This document shows, piece by piece, positions 1 through 6,404 of a DNA stretch of 11,778 nt. The notes beneath the pieces were generated by a model, which did no database searches, was not told the DNA's origin, and was given only the letters and a program-made list of their open reading frames with translations. Position numbers and translations under genes: made by a program. Each line of letters begins with the position of its first letter. Position 1 is the stretch's first letter. Source of the DNA: Pseudooctadecabacter sp. (GTDB taxonomy: Bacteria > Pseudomonadota > Alphaproteobacteria > Rhodobacterales > Rhodobacteraceae); assembly GCA_020628265.1 (NCBI GenBank), contig JAHDFG010000042.1, positions 1 through 11,778 on the forward strand. Direction: 5' to 3'.

Positions 1-226
1 AAAAGATGTCCTCGCGCCGTTGAAGGCGGGTCAGGCTGCGGACCAGCGGCCCCCAAAAGGCCTTGGCCACCGCCTGCGCCCCGTGGCGTTCATAGAACGG
101 ATGCACCCCGCGCCAGTGCCAGTCGGGTGAGGTATGTGCGGCCAACACGCCTTCGACACTGGCCTCGGTTGCGCCATCCAGCGCCGCATAAAGCGCGCGG
201 ACGACGGCCTTTTCGTCTTGAAACAT
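1..226 (-). CDS. SnoaL/NTF2-like protein, N-terminal part (runs off left edge)
   Basis: Read on the complement from an ATG at 226, this gives 75 uninterrupted codons starting MFQDEKAVVRALYAAL and ending at the window edge in RLQRREDIF, so the gene is 3'-truncated by the window. The pattern is that of a SnoaL-like (NTF2 fold) domain: an N-terminal helix, then WHWRGVHPFYERHG, then FWGPLVRSLTRLQRRED. The last part lines up with the N-terminal domain of the SnoaL protein at 8395-9432 (HPF...G...PLL...L.RRDMI there), so the two are paralogues. Family members are small cyclases, isomerases, dehydratases or epoxide hydrolases; the reaction here is unknown. A weak ribosome site (AAGAAAG) lies about 8 nt before the ATG. 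The gene follows the permease genes on the same strand after a 100-bp gap holding the 283-305 dyad, so it may belong to the importer operon or have its own promoter. Confidence 0.8.
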   Translation of the reverse strand, partial: MFQDEKAVVRALYAALDGATEASVEGVLAAHTSPDWHWRGVHPFYERHGAQAVAKAFWGPLVRSLTRLQRREDIF

Positions 227-282
227 TATATAGCTTTCTTGTTGCTCGAACCGCTTTTCCGGGGCTCCGCCCGTGATGGGCG

Positions 283-305
283 TGATTGGTCCACTGGACC
301 AATCA
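283..305. promoter_or_regulatory. Perfect 23-bp dyad, candidate operator
   Basis: Arms TGATTGGTCCA (283-293) and TGGACCAATCA (295-305) are exact inverted repeats around the single base C294. The dyad lies in the 100-bp gap between the stop of the inner-membrane permease gene (327) and the start of the SnoaL-like gene (226), about 57 bp upstream of that start. The TTGGT/ACCAA half-sites recall operators of the FadR-type GntR regulators, but their spacing is wider than the classical TGGTnnnACCA form, so the regulator family is a guess. It differs completely from the two LacI-type sites near 3680 and 3830, so a second regulator is implied. With a 1-nt loop and no T-run it is unlikely to be a terminator. 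Nothing else clear is seen in 227-326 apart from a small CGCCC/GGGCG hairpin near 270-285. Confidence 0.6.
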
Positions 306-326
306 TCGGCTGCGCCGAACCACCCA

Positions 327-1214
327 TCACCCCTTAACTGCGCCTGCAGTCAGACCAGACACGATCTGGCGCTGGAAGAACATGATCAACACGAACAGCG
401 GCGCCGTGGCCGAGATCACGGCAGCAACCGCGAACATCACATTGCCCTTGGTCTGGGTGGTGCCAAGGAAGGACGCGATCTTGGGGATCATGGTCTGGTT
501 TTCCTTGTCCAGCAGCAGGGCCGTGACAGCGAAGTCGTTATACGCCAGCAGGAAACTGAACAGGCCCGTCGTGATGACCCCCGGCCACATCACGGGCAGG
601 ATCACATGGCGGAACGCCTGAAACCTGTTGCAGCCGTCAACCATGGCGCTTTCATCCAGATCCTTGGGAATATTGCGGAAGAACGACGTCATCATCCACA
701 GGCTGAACGGCTGGTTGATCGCCACAAGCACGATGATGGTCGTACTCAGATGCCCCCAAAGGTTCCATTCAAAGAAGGGCAGCAGATAGCCGGACACCAG
801 CGTAATGGGCGGCATCGCACGGAAGATCAGCGCCGCGATCAGTAGCCAGAAGGCATAGTTGTACGTGGACCGCGACAGCGCGTAGCCCGCCAGCGTCGAA
901 CAGGTCAGCGAGATCGTCACCACGAAGAAACACACGATGGCGGAGTTCATGACGGCGCGCCAGAACTCCTCTTGCACCCATGCGCCGTAGTAGCCCTGCC
1001 CTGTGAAGGCACCGCCGGTCTCGGCAATCGTCAACTCACCGGTCAGGGCATTGGTCCAGTCAGCCTTGGAAAAGAAATCGCCCTCGACTTTGAACGACCC
1101 CCAAAGGGTCCACAGGAACGGCACGGCCGCCATGACCAGCCAGACCACAAGGAAGGTCGTCAGCAGGAACTGCAGCGTGCCCGGAAGTCTGCGGTGGGTC
1201 GGGGAATGGGACAT
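327..1214 (-). CDS. ABC transporter inner-membrane permease, MalG type (CUT1 family)
   Basis: A 295-residue membrane protein and one of the two channel subunits of a carbohydrate-type (CUT1) ABC importer. About six hydrophobic segments are visible, the first at residues 14-38. The cytoplasmic coupling (EAA) loop at residues 188-212 reads ESAMVDGCNRFQAF and continues to a conserved P-G pair; this loop docks on the ATPase. A periplasmic stretch at residues 43-80, between the first two membrane segments, is longer than in many MalG proteins. I chose the ATG at 1214 (MSHSPTHRRLPG) because it begins 4 nt after the stop of the upstream permease gene and has AAGAGAG in front. A longer reading frame back to 1280 would overlap that gene and starts with residues unlike the family. 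The gene is last of the three importer genes on this strand. The substrate cannot be told from the permease. Confidence 0.9.
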   Translation of the reverse strand: MSHSPTHRRLPGTLQFLLTTFLVVWLVMAAVPFLWTLWGSFKVEGDFFSKADWTNALTGELTIAETGGAFTGQGYYGAWVQEEFWRAVMNSAIVCFFVVTISLTCSTLAGYALSRSTYNYAFWLLIAALIFRAMPPITLVSGYLLPFFEWNLWGHLSTTIIVLVAINQPFSLWMMTSFFRNIPKDLDESAMVDGCNRFQAFRHVILPVMWPGVITTGLFSFLLAYNDFAVTALLLDKENQTMIPKIASFLGTTQTKGNVMFAVAAVISATAPLFVLIMFFQRQIVSGLTAGAVKG

Positions 1215-1218
1215 GAAA

Positions 1219-2241
1219 TCAGGCTCTCTTGAAATCGCGCCATGTGCGCACAAGGACAGGGAACAGCAGGATGCCGACACAGATCACCGTCAGCATCGAG
1301 GTCGCAGCGGCGGAGTTATACAGCACCGTCTCACCGGTCAGGTCCGACAGGATGTAAGTGGACAAGGACTGGGCGTGGGCCTCGGCACTGAACGAGATCA
1401 GCGGCTCGAAGACGCGGAAGTTGTCCATCAGCTGGATCAAAGCAACGAAGGTCACCAGCGGCATGATGTGCGGGATCGTAACATAGCGCACCCGCTGCCA
1501 GCGGTTGGCCCCGTCGATCATCGCGGCCTCGTTCGTGTCCTGATTGATGGTCTGAAGACCCGCATAGAAGACCACGAAGGCGAAGGGGGCCGAATGCCAG
1601 ATGCCGTAGACCATCAGCATGATCCACATCATCGGCGTTGACGCCTTCACACTCAGGTCCGGATCAGCAGCAATCCACTGGATCAACTGCCCAAGGATGC
1701 CACGCGCATCCACCATCCAGAACAACACAAGTGAGCCCACGATGGGGTTGATGATAAAGGGCAGAAGCGAAATGAAAATCAGCGGCCCACGGATTTTCTG
1801 GACCGAGGCATTGACCGCAACGGCGATGGCAAATCCCAAGGCGATGGTCAGCGGGGTCACGATAAAGGTGAAGGTAAGCGTAAAGACGATGGCCGAATAG
1901 AAGGGCAGGTTCATCACCTTGGTCCACCATTCGCCCCATGTGTCGGAACTGCGCCACGCCTCGCCCAACTCGGCAAAGGCCAGATGGCCGCGGTTCACGT
2001 AATTGTCGAAGCCCACAAAACGGCCAAGGGGCTCGGCTTCGCGCAAGGCTTCTGTGGCCTCCTGATTGATTGTCGCCGTCTCGGAACAGCCGAAGGGGCC
2101 GCAGGATTCCACCATCTCGATCACCTGTTCATGCTGGGCGTGGAAGGACTGGATGATCACAGAGACGACCGGAAAGACGATCAACAGGATCATGGCCAGC
2201 AAGGACGGGGCGACGAATGTCAGGAAGGTGCCGTGTTTCAC
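1219..2241 (-). CDS. ABC transporter inner-membrane permease, MalF type (CUT1 family)
   Basis: A 340-residue permease and partner of the MalG-type subunit. The first membrane segment spans residues 7-31. It is followed by a long hydrophilic periplasmic region (about 32-115) containing a Cys pair (SCGPFGCSE, C47 and C52) that may form a disulfide. Five further membrane segments follow, with the EAA coupling loop at residues 238-262 (NEAAMIDGANRWQRV). The extended loop between the first two segments is a MalF-type trait. The start is a GTG at 2241, preceded by GAGG 7 nt upstream on the minus strand. The stop lies 4 nt before the next permease start, so the two are probably translationally coupled. 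The gene follows the solute-binding-protein gene after a gap with hairpins, the usual order for such operons. Confidence 0.9.
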   Translation of the reverse strand: MKHGTFLTFVAPSLLAMILLIVFPVVSVIIQSFHAQHEQVIEMVESCGPFGCSETATINQEATEALREAEPLGRFVGFDNYVNRGHLAFAELGEAWRSSDTWGEWWTKVMNLPFYSAIVFTLTFTFIVTPLTIALGFAIAVAVNASVQKIRGPLIFISLLPFIINPIVGSLVLFWMVDARGILGQLIQWIAADPDLSVKASTPMMWIMLMVYGIWHSAPFAFVVFYAGLQTINQDTNEAAMIDGANRWQRVRYVTIPHIMPLVTFVALIQLMDNFRVFEPLISFSAEAHAQSLSTYILSDLTGETVLYNSAAATSMLTVICVGILLFPVLVRTWRDFKRA

Positions 2242-2266
2242 GTAACTGCCTCAGCCGAAAGGAGGA

Positions 2267-2337
2267 GCGCCTGTCGGCGCGGGGGTGCAGAGTTTTGAAA
2301 ACTCTGACGAAGAGCGGGGCCGGCGCTGACGCGCCGG
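2267..2337 (-). repeat. Three-hairpin array between binding-protein and permease genes
   Basis: Three inverted repeats sit side by side in the 115-bp gap. Read on the plus strand they are GCGCC-TGTC-GGCGC (2267-2280); CAGAGTTTT-G-AAAACTCTG (2288-2306, exact 9-bp arms); and CCGGCGC-TGAC-GCGCCGG (2320-2337, exact 7-bp stem with a 4-nt loop). The third lies about 20 nt after the stop of the binding-protein gene in the direction of transcription. In many importer operons such structures protect the 3' end of the binding-protein mRNA, or partly stop transcription, so that binding protein is made in excess over the permeases; I infer that role here. No T-run follows the GC-rich stem, so it is not a classic full terminator. 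The central AGAGTTTT palindrome may be a dispersed genomic repeat, which I cannot test here. Confidence 0.65.
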
Positions 2338-2356
2338 ACCCTTACATTCAAACCGA

Positions 2357-3601
2357 TTACTCGGTGACGAAGCCTGCTTCGATGGCAGCAGCGGTGTAGG
2401 CCGCTTCGACATCAGCCAGCGCCTGCTCCGCGCTTTCGTTGCCCTGCATGAAGTCGGACAGTTCGTTGCCCAGTGCGGTGTGCAGCAGGCCCTGGAACGG
2501 AACCATCGGGTAAGGCTTGGCGCCAGCGGCCACAGTGGCCAGAACGCCCTCGTTGACTTCCTGAGGCTCGAAACCGTCGATCAGCCACACAGCCTGACCC
2601 ATGGTTTCGTCGTTCAGCAGGCCGGAAGACACGCCATGGGCCATTGCCTGGAACGTTGCAGCTGCGTCTTCGTCGCTGATGTTCTTGGCCACGGTCCAAC
2701 CGTCCCACCACAGGGTCGTCGCAGGCACGCCGCTGTCACCGACCATCAGCGGGCCGCTGACCTTGGTGTTGGAGTACACCTCTTCGGCGGAACCTTCATC
2801 GTCCATCAGAACGCCCGTGCGGGAGCCCCACATGTTCATCAGCGCCACGTTGCCTGCTTCCCATTCGGCAGACGTCGCGTTGGAATCATGCGTCAGGAAG
2901 TCGGGGTTCATGTACTCGGACAGGGCCTTCATCATCTCAAGCGTGGCAACGCCCTGCTCGTTGTTGATGGCAACCTTTGCGGTGCCGGGCTCGAAGAACT
3001 CGCCACCATGACCAAGGTACATGTTGTTGAATTCCTGTGCGAGGTTCCAACCAGCGGCGTAGGCACCGCCCAGCGGGTTATCGAGGATACCCTGAGACCG
3101 GATCGCTTCTGCAGCAGCCAGCACCTCTTCGTAGGAGGTCGGCACGTCGAGGCCAGCCTGCTCAAGGATGTCCTCACGGTACACGAGGTGCTGCGCGTTC
3201 GCCATGAAGGCGATCGCCATGATCTCACCGTTCACGGAGATCTTCATGTGATCAGGGATATCTGCACCGTATTCCGCAACCAGAGCATCGAGCGGCTGGA
3301 TCACGTCTTCGTTCATCAGCGCCACGATGGAAGAGTTGGCCACGATGGCGGTCGTGTACTCCGCCGGATCGCCAGTCATGCCGGGCACGTTGAGGGACTG
3401 GTGGTCAGCCGTCAGGTTGGATTCACCTTCGATGCCGCTGCATTCCAGCGCCTTTGCAGCCACCGACTGGATGGCTGGGAATTCGTTGCCGATGATGCTG
3501 AGGCGGCCTTCCGCAGCACAGCCGTGGCCGTCCGCAAAAGCTGCCGTTGCACCAACCACGCTGAGTGCGGTCGCACCCATCAACTTGGTAAACTTGGTCA
3601 T
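2357..3601 (-). CDS. ABC transporter solute-binding protein, sugar type (family 1)
   Basis: A 414-residue secreted binding protein that captures the substrate in the periplasm and delivers it to the two permeases. The start MTKFTKLMGATALSVVGATA is a textbook signal peptide: a Lys-bearing N-region, a hydrophobic core, and a likely cleavage AFA|D after residue 23. The mature protein then has the length and layout of maltose-type binding proteins, including an N-terminal LSIIGNEF strand, a region like YREDILEQAGLDVPTSYEE, and a late TLWWDGWTVAKN stretch whose tryptophans may line the ligand pocket. Cys28 and Cys54 could form a disulfide. The ATG at 3601 is preferred over upstream ATGs because GGGAGAG sits 5-6 nt before it and the signal peptide begins there. 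It is the first gene of the minus-strand operon, directly behind the O1-controlled promoter. The ligand is unknown. Confidence 0.93.
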   Translation of the reverse strand: MTKFTKLMGATALSVVGATAAFADGHGCAAEGRLSIIGNEFPAIQSVAAKALECSGIEGESNLTADHQSLNVPGMTGDPAEYTTAIVANSSIVALMNEDVIQPLDALVAEYGADIPDHMKISVNGEIMAIAFMANAQHLVYREDILEQAGLDVPTSYEEVLAAAEAIRSQGILDNPLGGAYAAGWNLAQEFNNMYLGHGGEFFEPGTAKVAINNEQGVATLEMMKALSEYMNPDFLTHDSNATSAEWEAGNVALMNMWGSRTGVLMDDEGSAEEVYSNTKVSGPLMVGDSGVPATTLWWDGWTVAKNISDEDAAATFQAMAHGVSSGLLNDETMGQAVWLIDGFEPQEVNEGVLATVAAGAKPYPMVPFQGLLHTALGNELSDFMQGNESAEQALADVEAAYTAAAIEAGFVTE

Positions 3602-3675
3602 TTTGTCTCTCCCGTTGGACATTTTCGTCTTCAATTCTTGTGTGCGCCGCAGAATCACACGAATCGTGCGGCGCA

Positions 3676-3691
3676 ATGCATACGAATGCAA
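3676..3691. promoter_or_regulatory. LacI-type operator O1 (minus-strand promoter)
   Basis: Plus strand ATGCATACGAATGCAA; complement TTGCATTCGTATGCAT. Six of eight positions in each half match their symmetric partner around a central CG. It shares the pattern TTGCATACGTATGCAA with O2 (3823-3838). It touches the last base of the candidate -10 box of the binding-protein promoter and covers the expected transcription start, so bound repressor would block initiation. A central CG is typical of LacI-family sites, and a LacI-family gene lies in the same cluster (10228-11241). Confidence 0.8.
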
Positions 3692-3719
3692 TGAAATGTC
3701 CAATCAGGCCGCATTGCAA
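3691..3719 (-). promoter_or_regulatory. Candidate promoter of the importer operon
   Basis: On the complement, TTGCAA (3719-3714) and TTTCAT (3696-3691) are separated by exactly 17 nt, and each matches the sigma-70 -35 and -10 consensus at four of six positions. Transcription would start near 3684, inside operator O1, and leave a leader of roughly 80 nt before the binding-protein ATG at 3601. The match is moderate, but its position relative to O1 supports it. Confidence 0.5.
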
Positions 3720-3790
3720 GGAAAAACTCGTTACCGATGAAAGTTAGCGCAAATGCTGCAGACGCACATATCATCAATAAAAGAAAGGGC

Positions 3791-3820
3791 TTGCAGCAAA
3801 TACAGAATCGGCACTACACC
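3791..3820 (+). promoter_or_regulatory. Candidate promoter of the catabolic operon (weak)
   Basis: TTGCAG (3791-3796), then 18 nt, then TACACC (3815-3820), a poor -10 box with three of six matches. It is proposed mainly because the predicted start (about 3827) falls inside operator O2, mirroring the arrangement on the other strand. The leader to the ATPase start codon would be only about 25 nt. The exact -10 box is uncertain. Confidence 0.3.
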
Positions 3821-3822
3821 TA

Positions 3823-3838
3823 TTGCATACGTTTGCAA
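3823..3838. promoter_or_regulatory. LacI-type operator O2 (plus-strand promoter)
   Basis: TTGCATACGTTTGCAA is a near-perfect palindrome: seven of eight positions in each half match their symmetric partner around the central CG. It ends at the first base of the AGAAAGG ribosome site of the ATPase gene and is centred about 22 bp before its ATG. It is the better of the two copies. Its centre is 147 bp from that of O1, so both sites would lie on the same DNA face at 10.5 bp per turn. Confidence 0.85.
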
Positions 3839-3852
3839 GAAAGGTGCGCCCG

Positions 3853-4899
3853 ATGGCCGAGATTCAGCTCAAGAACATCTCAAAACGATGGGGCAGTTTT
3901 GTGGGTGTTGATAATTTCGACCTGACAATCGCAGATCAAGAGTTTCTGGTTCTGCTCGGGCCCTCCGGCTGCGGCAAGACAACAACCATGCGGATGATCG
4001 CAGGTCTGGAGGACGTCACCGAGGGCGATATCCTTGTGGACGGCAAGCGGGTGAATGATCTGGAACCCAAAGACCGCGACTGTGCGATGGTGTTCCAGTC
4101 CTACGCGCTTTACCCGAACCTGAACGTCTATGAGAACATCCGCTTCCCCCTGCGGATGCGCAAAGTCCCCGCCAAAGAACATGACGAACGGGTCATGCGT
4201 GCCGCCGAAATGGTGGAGCTGAAGGACTTCCTGCACCGCAAGCCTGCCGAACTCTCCGGAGGCCAGCGCCAGCGCGTGGCCCTCGCCCGTGCCGTTGTGC
4301 GCGAACCCAATGTGTTCCTGATGGACGAACCTCTGTCCAACCTCGACGCAAAGCTGCGGGTATCGACACGGGCGCAGATCAAGAACCTCAGCCATGAGCT
4401 TAAGACCACCACGATCTACGTGACCCACGACCAGATCGAAGCCATGACACTGGCCGACCGCGTTGTTGTCATGTCCGCCGGTGTCGTGCAGCAGGTCGGC
4501 AGCCCGACCGAGATTTACGACCGCCCTGCCAATACCTTCGTGGCGGGCTTCATCGGCTCACCGGCGATGAACCTGCTCGACGGCACGCTTGAGAACGGCA
4601 CCTTCACCGCCGAAGGCGTGAGCATCAGCGGCATCGACAGCGCACATTCCGGCCCCGTCACCCTCGGCTACCGCGCCGAAGACGCCGTGGTGAACGGCGC
4701 CACCGCCTCGATCGAGGCACCGGTCTATTCGATGGAATTGCTGGGCGACGCGACGATGGTGACCTTCCGTGTTGGCGGCACGATTGCATCTGTCAAAGCG
4801 GACAAGGATTTCCGCGCCAAGATCGGGGACACCGTGCGCGCCGAGATTCCGGCTGCCATGGTTCACCTCTTTGACGCCACCACTGGCGAGCGGCTTTGA
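3853..4899 (+). CDS. ABC transporter ATPase, MalK/UgpC type
   Basis: A 348-residue cytoplasmic ATPase that energises the importer encoded on the other strand. Visible motifs are Walker A GPSGCGKTT (36-44), Q-loop Gln82 (VFQSYALYP), signature LSGGQRQRV (134-142), Walker B VFLMDEP with catalytic Glu159, D-loop SNLD (162-165), and switch His192 (YVTHDQIEAM). From about residue 240 there is a C-terminal OB-fold (TOBE/MalK-type) region, as in other CUT1 ATPases, which can bind regulators. The start is the ATG at 3853 with AGAAAGG 8 nt upstream; an in-frame TTG at 3823 lies inside operator O2 and is rejected. Placing the ATPase on the opposite strand from its permeases makes the divergent control region regulate both halves of the importer together. 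It is the first gene of the plus-strand operon. Confidence 0.95.
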   Translation: MAEIQLKNISKRWGSFVGVDNFDLTIADQEFLVLLGPSGCGKTTTMRMIAGLEDVTEGDILVDGKRVNDLEPKDRDCAMVFQSYALYPNLNVYENIRFPLRMRKVPAKEHDERVMRAAEMVELKDFLHRKPAELSGGQRQRVALARAVVREPNVFLMDEPLSNLDAKLRVSTRAQIKNLSHELKTTTIYVTHDQIEAMTLADRVVVMSAGVVQQVGSPTEIYDRPANTFVAGFIGSPAMNLLDGTLENGTFTAEGVSISGIDSAHSGPVTLGYRAEDAVVNGATASIEAPVYSMELLGDATMVTFRVGGTIASVKADKDFRAKIGDTVRAEIPAAMVHLFDATTGERL

Positions 4900-4902
4900 C
4901 CC

Positions 4903-6390
4903 ATGTCCACACCTGCGACGACATACGACTACATTGTGGTCGGCGCGGGTTCTGCCGGATGCGCCGTTGCCGCCGGCCTGATTGAACGCGAGGCCGGAAC
5001 GGTCGCCGTGATCGAGGCCGGACCTCAGGACAACCATCCCTTCGTCAAAATCCCCATGGCCCTGATCTGGCTGATGGGGTCGCGGCGGGACTGGCAGTTC
5101 AAGTCCGCGCCCATGGCGGGCCTGAACGGGCGGCAAATCAACATTCCCCGTGGGCGGATGGTCGGTGGATCGGGGTCGATCAACTCCATGGTCTGGTTTC
5201 GGGGACGTGCGTCGGACTTCGATGGATGGAATGTTCCGGGCTGGACATGGGCCGATGTGGCCCCCGTCTTTGACGCGGTTGAGGGGCGGACGGCACCCAA
5301 CCGGCTCGCCAACCCGCACCCGCTGACCGAGAACCTGCACCGGCTCTTTGGCGGCAACGGCATCGCCCCGCCCTCACCCGACTATGAAAGCGCGGGCGTC
5401 TGCCACTTCAATCTGCAAAACGGGCGGCGTTGGTCTGCTGCGGATGCCTTTCTGCGCCCCGCCGCGGGCCCTGACCTAACGGTAATCACCGGTCAAGAGG
5501 TCAGCCGCCTGCACGTCCAAGGCGATCGTGCAGCAGGCGTCTATCTGGGCGACACGCTGCTGACCGCCACCAAAGGCGTCGTACTGTCCGCAGGCTCCAT
5601 CGGCTCGCCCGACATCTTGCTCCGCTCCGGCATTGGTCCGTCGGACAGCGTCGAGGACCAGATCATCGACGCGCCTGAGGTTGGACAGAACCTACACGAC
5701 CACCCGGGCTGCGGGATGCACTTTGCAGGGGTTCATTCGGGCTACGGTCTGACCCTCAGGCAGGCCGCTGCGTGGGCAATGTCGCCCCTGAACTACCTGC
5801 GCGGCAAGGGGCCGCTGGCCTCCCCCACGGTAGAGGGCGCGGCCTTCTTCAACGCCCGTGGCGACGGGGCCGAGCCTGACGTGCAATCGCACTTCATCCC
5901 GTTCTTCATGAACCACGCCGGATCACGCTATGCGCCGGGATCGGGGTACTTCGCAGACGTCTGCGTCTGCCGCCCGAAATCTCGTGGCCGCTTGATGCGT
6001 CGTGACGGGCAGCTGCACATCGCCCTTGGCCTATTCAACGATGAGGCCGACCTCGACACGCTGACCCACGGCCTCTTCCGCCTGCGCCACCTGATGGCGG
6101 ACGCCATGGGCGATACCGCCGCACCTGAGGTCCACCCCGCCGGCAAAGCCACCACATTTGAGGACATGCGCGACCATGTGCGCGACGCCGCCGGAACCGC
6201 CTATCACCCGGTCGGCACGCTCCGCATGGGCGCCGATGCCACAGCCCCTGTCACCCCGCAGCTACAAGTGCGGGGCGTCGATGCCCTCTGGGCCGCCGAC
6301 GCCAGCATCATGCCCGCCGTCACCTCTGCCAATACCAACGCCCCGTCCATGATGATCGGCCACCGCGCCGCGTCGTTCATTGCCGCCTAG
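4903..6390 (+). CDS. GMC-family FAD-dependent oxidoreductase (choline dehydrogenase-like)
   Basis: A 495-residue flavoprotein of the glucose-methanol-choline family, which oxidises alcohols or sugars to aldehydes or ketones. Residues 8-19 (YDYIVVGAGSAG) form the FAD dinucleotide motif, with Glu38 closing the second strand. GRMVGGSGSINSMVWFRG (84-101) is the first GMC signature and GVVLSAGSIGSPDIL (225-239) the second. The catalytic pair is expected at His435 (AYHPVGTLRMG) and Asn479 (SANTNAPSMMIG). It is shorter than typical choline dehydrogenases (about 550 residues), mostly in the substrate domain. No signal peptide is present, so it acts in the cytoplasm. The electron acceptor is unknown. 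The ATG lies 3 nt after the ATPase stop, implying coupled translation. Names such as choline dehydrogenase should not be transferred: no betaine genes are nearby, and the importer is of sugar type. Confidence 0.92.
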   Translation: MSTPATTYDYIVVGAGSAGCAVAAGLIEREAGTVAVIEAGPQDNHPFVKIPMALIWLMGSRRDWQFKSAPMAGLNGRQINIPRGRMVGGSGSINSMVWFRGRASDFDGWNVPGWTWADVAPVFDAVEGRTAPNRLANPHPLTENLHRLFGGNGIAPPSPDYESAGVCHFNLQNGRRWSAADAFLRPAAGPDLTVITGQEVSRLHVQGDRAAGVYLGDTLLTATKGVVLSAGSIGSPDILLRSGIGPSDSVEDQIIDAPEVGQNLHDHPGCGMHFAGVHSGYGLTLRQAAAWAMSPLNYLRGKGPLASPTVEGAAFFNARGDGAEPDVQSHFIPFFMNHAGSRYAPGSGYFADVCVCRPKSRGRLMRRDGQLHIALGLFNDEADLDTLTHGLFRLRHLMADAMGDTAAPEVHPAGKATTFEDMRDHVRDAAGTAYHPVGTLRMGADATAPVTPQLQVRGVDALWAADASIMPAVTSANTNAPSMMIGHRAASFIAA

Positions 6391-6404
6391 AAAGGACCAG
6401 TGCC

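Noticed and set aside
283..305. The dyad as a rho-independent terminator for the permease operon
   Set aside because: The single-base loop and absence of a following T-run on either strand make it a poor terminator; an operator is the better reading.
2480..3694. A 404-codon open frame on the plus strand opposite the binding-protein gene
   Set aside because: It is rich in His, Arg and Val with no recognisable domain, no ribosome site, and lies exactly antisense to a clear secreted binding protein; it is a high-GC shadow frame.
3823..3852. In-frame TTG at 3823 as an alternative start of the ATPase
   Set aside because: It lies within operator O2, has no ribosome site, and would add ten residues absent from the family; the ATG at 3853 has AGAAAGG at good spacing.
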